Positions 7,989 through 8,689 of a stretch of DNA of 8,689 nt are shown here, in pieces. The translations under genes were made by a program, and so were the position numbers. The notes under the pieces were generated by a model. The model did no database searches and was not told the origin of the DNA. It saw only the letters and a program-made list of their open reading frames with translations. Origin of the DNA: Comamonadaceae bacterium (GTDB lineage: Bacteria; Pseudomonadota; Gammaproteobacteria; Burkholderiales; Burkholderiaceae_C); contig CANLWQ010000071.1 of NCBI GenBank assembly GCA_947494405.1, forward strand, positions 1-8,689, read 5' to 3'. The number at the start of each line of letters is the position of its first letter. Positions within the stretch are counted from its first letter, which is position 1.

Positions 7989-8689
7989 TCACTGCGATGC
8001 TGCAGCCACAATAGATAAAAAATCGGCCGCCTTGAGTGAGGCGCCGCCCACCAGACCGCCATCGATGTCTGGTTGAGATAACAAGCTCACAGCATTGGAT
8101 GCATTCATGCTCCCGCCATACAAAATAGCAATACGCTCAGCTTGCTGAGAAGCTGCAGCCAGTTGATGCCTCAACATGGCGTGAACCTCTTGGGCTTGCT
8201 CCGGACTGGCTGTTTTGCCTGTGCCAATGGCCCACACAGGCTCGTAGGCAACCACAATTTCACTGATGCAGTGACCGTTGGCGTGGATCACAGCGGCCAA
8301 TTGACGCTTCACCACTTCGGCTGTTTCACCAGCCTCACGCTGGGCAAGCGTCTCACCCAAACAAACAATCGGCGTGATGCCAAGTGCCAAAGCACGTTGC
8401 GCTTTCAGCGCAACGACCTCATCAGTTTCACCGTGATATTGACGACGCTCGGAATGACCGCACAAGACATAGCTAACGCCAAAGTCGCGCAACATATGGG
8501 CTGAAATTTCACCGGTATAAGCGCCACTCTCGTAAGAAGACACATCTTGCGCACCCCAAAGAACAGGTGAAGCAGTGCATAAGCTTTGTACCTGAGACAG
8601 ATACAAAGCCGGCACACAAACCGCCACTTTGCAAGCAGGTTTCCCTACACCTTTGCTGATAGCCAGCAACAAGTCTTGATTAGCAGCCA
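7989..8689 (-). CDS. tpiA: Triosephosphate isomerase, N-terminus cut by window edge
   Basis: Cytosolic glycolytic and gluconeogenic enzyme that interconverts dihydroxyacetone phosphate and glyceraldehyde 3-phosphate. The frame is open to the right edge; an apparent TTG start at 8672 is just an internal leucine codon. About 233 codons are visible, and the first 15-20 residues, including the catalytic lysine of the NWK motif, lie outside. Visible catalytic residues are the histidine of CGHSERR (codon 8456-8454) and the general-base glutamate of AYEPVWAIGTG (codon 8243-8241). The latter motif also starts the mobile loop that closes over the substrate. Phosphate-binding elements YGGSMNASN and GGLVGGASLK appear near the C-terminus in the normal order. 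The stop is TGA. The sequence is complete and undamaged as far as it can be seen, and secG follows after 16 nt. Confidence 0.97.
   Translation of the reverse strand, partial: AANQDLLLAISKGVGKPACKVAVCVPALYLSQVQSLCTASPVLWGAQDVSSYESGAYTGEISAHMLRDFGVSYVLCGHSERRQYHGETDEVVALKAQRALALGITPIVCLGETLAQREAGETAEVVKRQLAAVIHANGHCISEIVVAYEPVWAIGTGKTASPEQAQEVHAMLRHQLAAASQQAERIAILYGGSMNASNAVSLLSQPDIDGGLVGGASLKAADFLSIVAAASQ

Noticed and set aside
8670..8672. TTG at 8672 as the start of tpiA
   Set aside because: The frame continues open to the window edge and the expected N-terminal strand and catalytic lysine region are still missing, so this codon is internal.
1..8689. Search for a mobile, defence, CRISPR, phage or otherwise novel system
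   Set aside because: The coding space is filled by intact housekeeping genes in a recognisable order, the gaps total under 300 bases, and I saw no direct-repeat arrays, transposase, integrase or unexplained gene.

Overview
This window carries only ordinary core-genome genes, all on the minus strand. In transcription order, from high to low coordinates, they are: the 3' part of tpiA, secG, a tRNA-Leu gene, and nuoA-B-C-D-E-F-G followed by the first 184 codons of nuoH. The order tpiA-secG-tRNA-Leu-nuoABCDEFGH, the separate nuoC and nuoD genes, and the protein sequences point to a betaproteobacterium of the order Burkholderiales, with a Comamonadaceae-like relative as my best guess. The base composition looks moderate by eye rather than very GC-rich. 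The family-level placement is an inference from remembered protein families, not a search result.

Layout: positions 8689-7989 hold triosephosphate isomerase, with its N-terminus cut by the window edge. Positions 7972-7553 hold SecG, an auxiliary subunit of the SecYEG translocon, with a Pro/Ala-rich tail. Positions 7439-7355 hold tRNA-Leu with anticodon GAG and an encoded CCA. From 7279 to the left edge, the genes of proton-pumping NADH:quinone oxidoreductase (complex I) follow with little or no spacing. There is one membrane subunit (NuoA), then the connecting-arm subunits (NuoB, C, D), the NADH-oxidising module (NuoE, F, G), and the start of the next membrane subunit (NuoH).

The complex I genes form one transcriptional unit by arrangement. 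Junctions are 3 nt (A/B), 6 nt (B/C), 6 nt (C/D), 4-bp ATGA overlaps (D/E and E/F), 15 nt (F/G) and an 8-bp overlap (G/H). Essentially all expected iron-sulfur ligands are present: N2 in NuoB, N1a in NuoE, N3 in NuoF, and N1b, N5 and N4 in NuoG. The four N7 ligand positions of NuoG are all substituted, so this is an N7-less complex I. In the cell, NuoF takes electrons from NADH through FMN, NuoE/G/B carry them along the Fe-S chain, and the NuoB/D/H junction reduces quinone.

I found no mobile element, CRISPR array, phage gene, toxin-antitoxin pair, defence gene or pseudogene, and no gene-free stretch longer than about 115 bases. I looked for a hidden undescribed system and do not see one. The findings below are modest points about this operon and its two short non-coding gaps.
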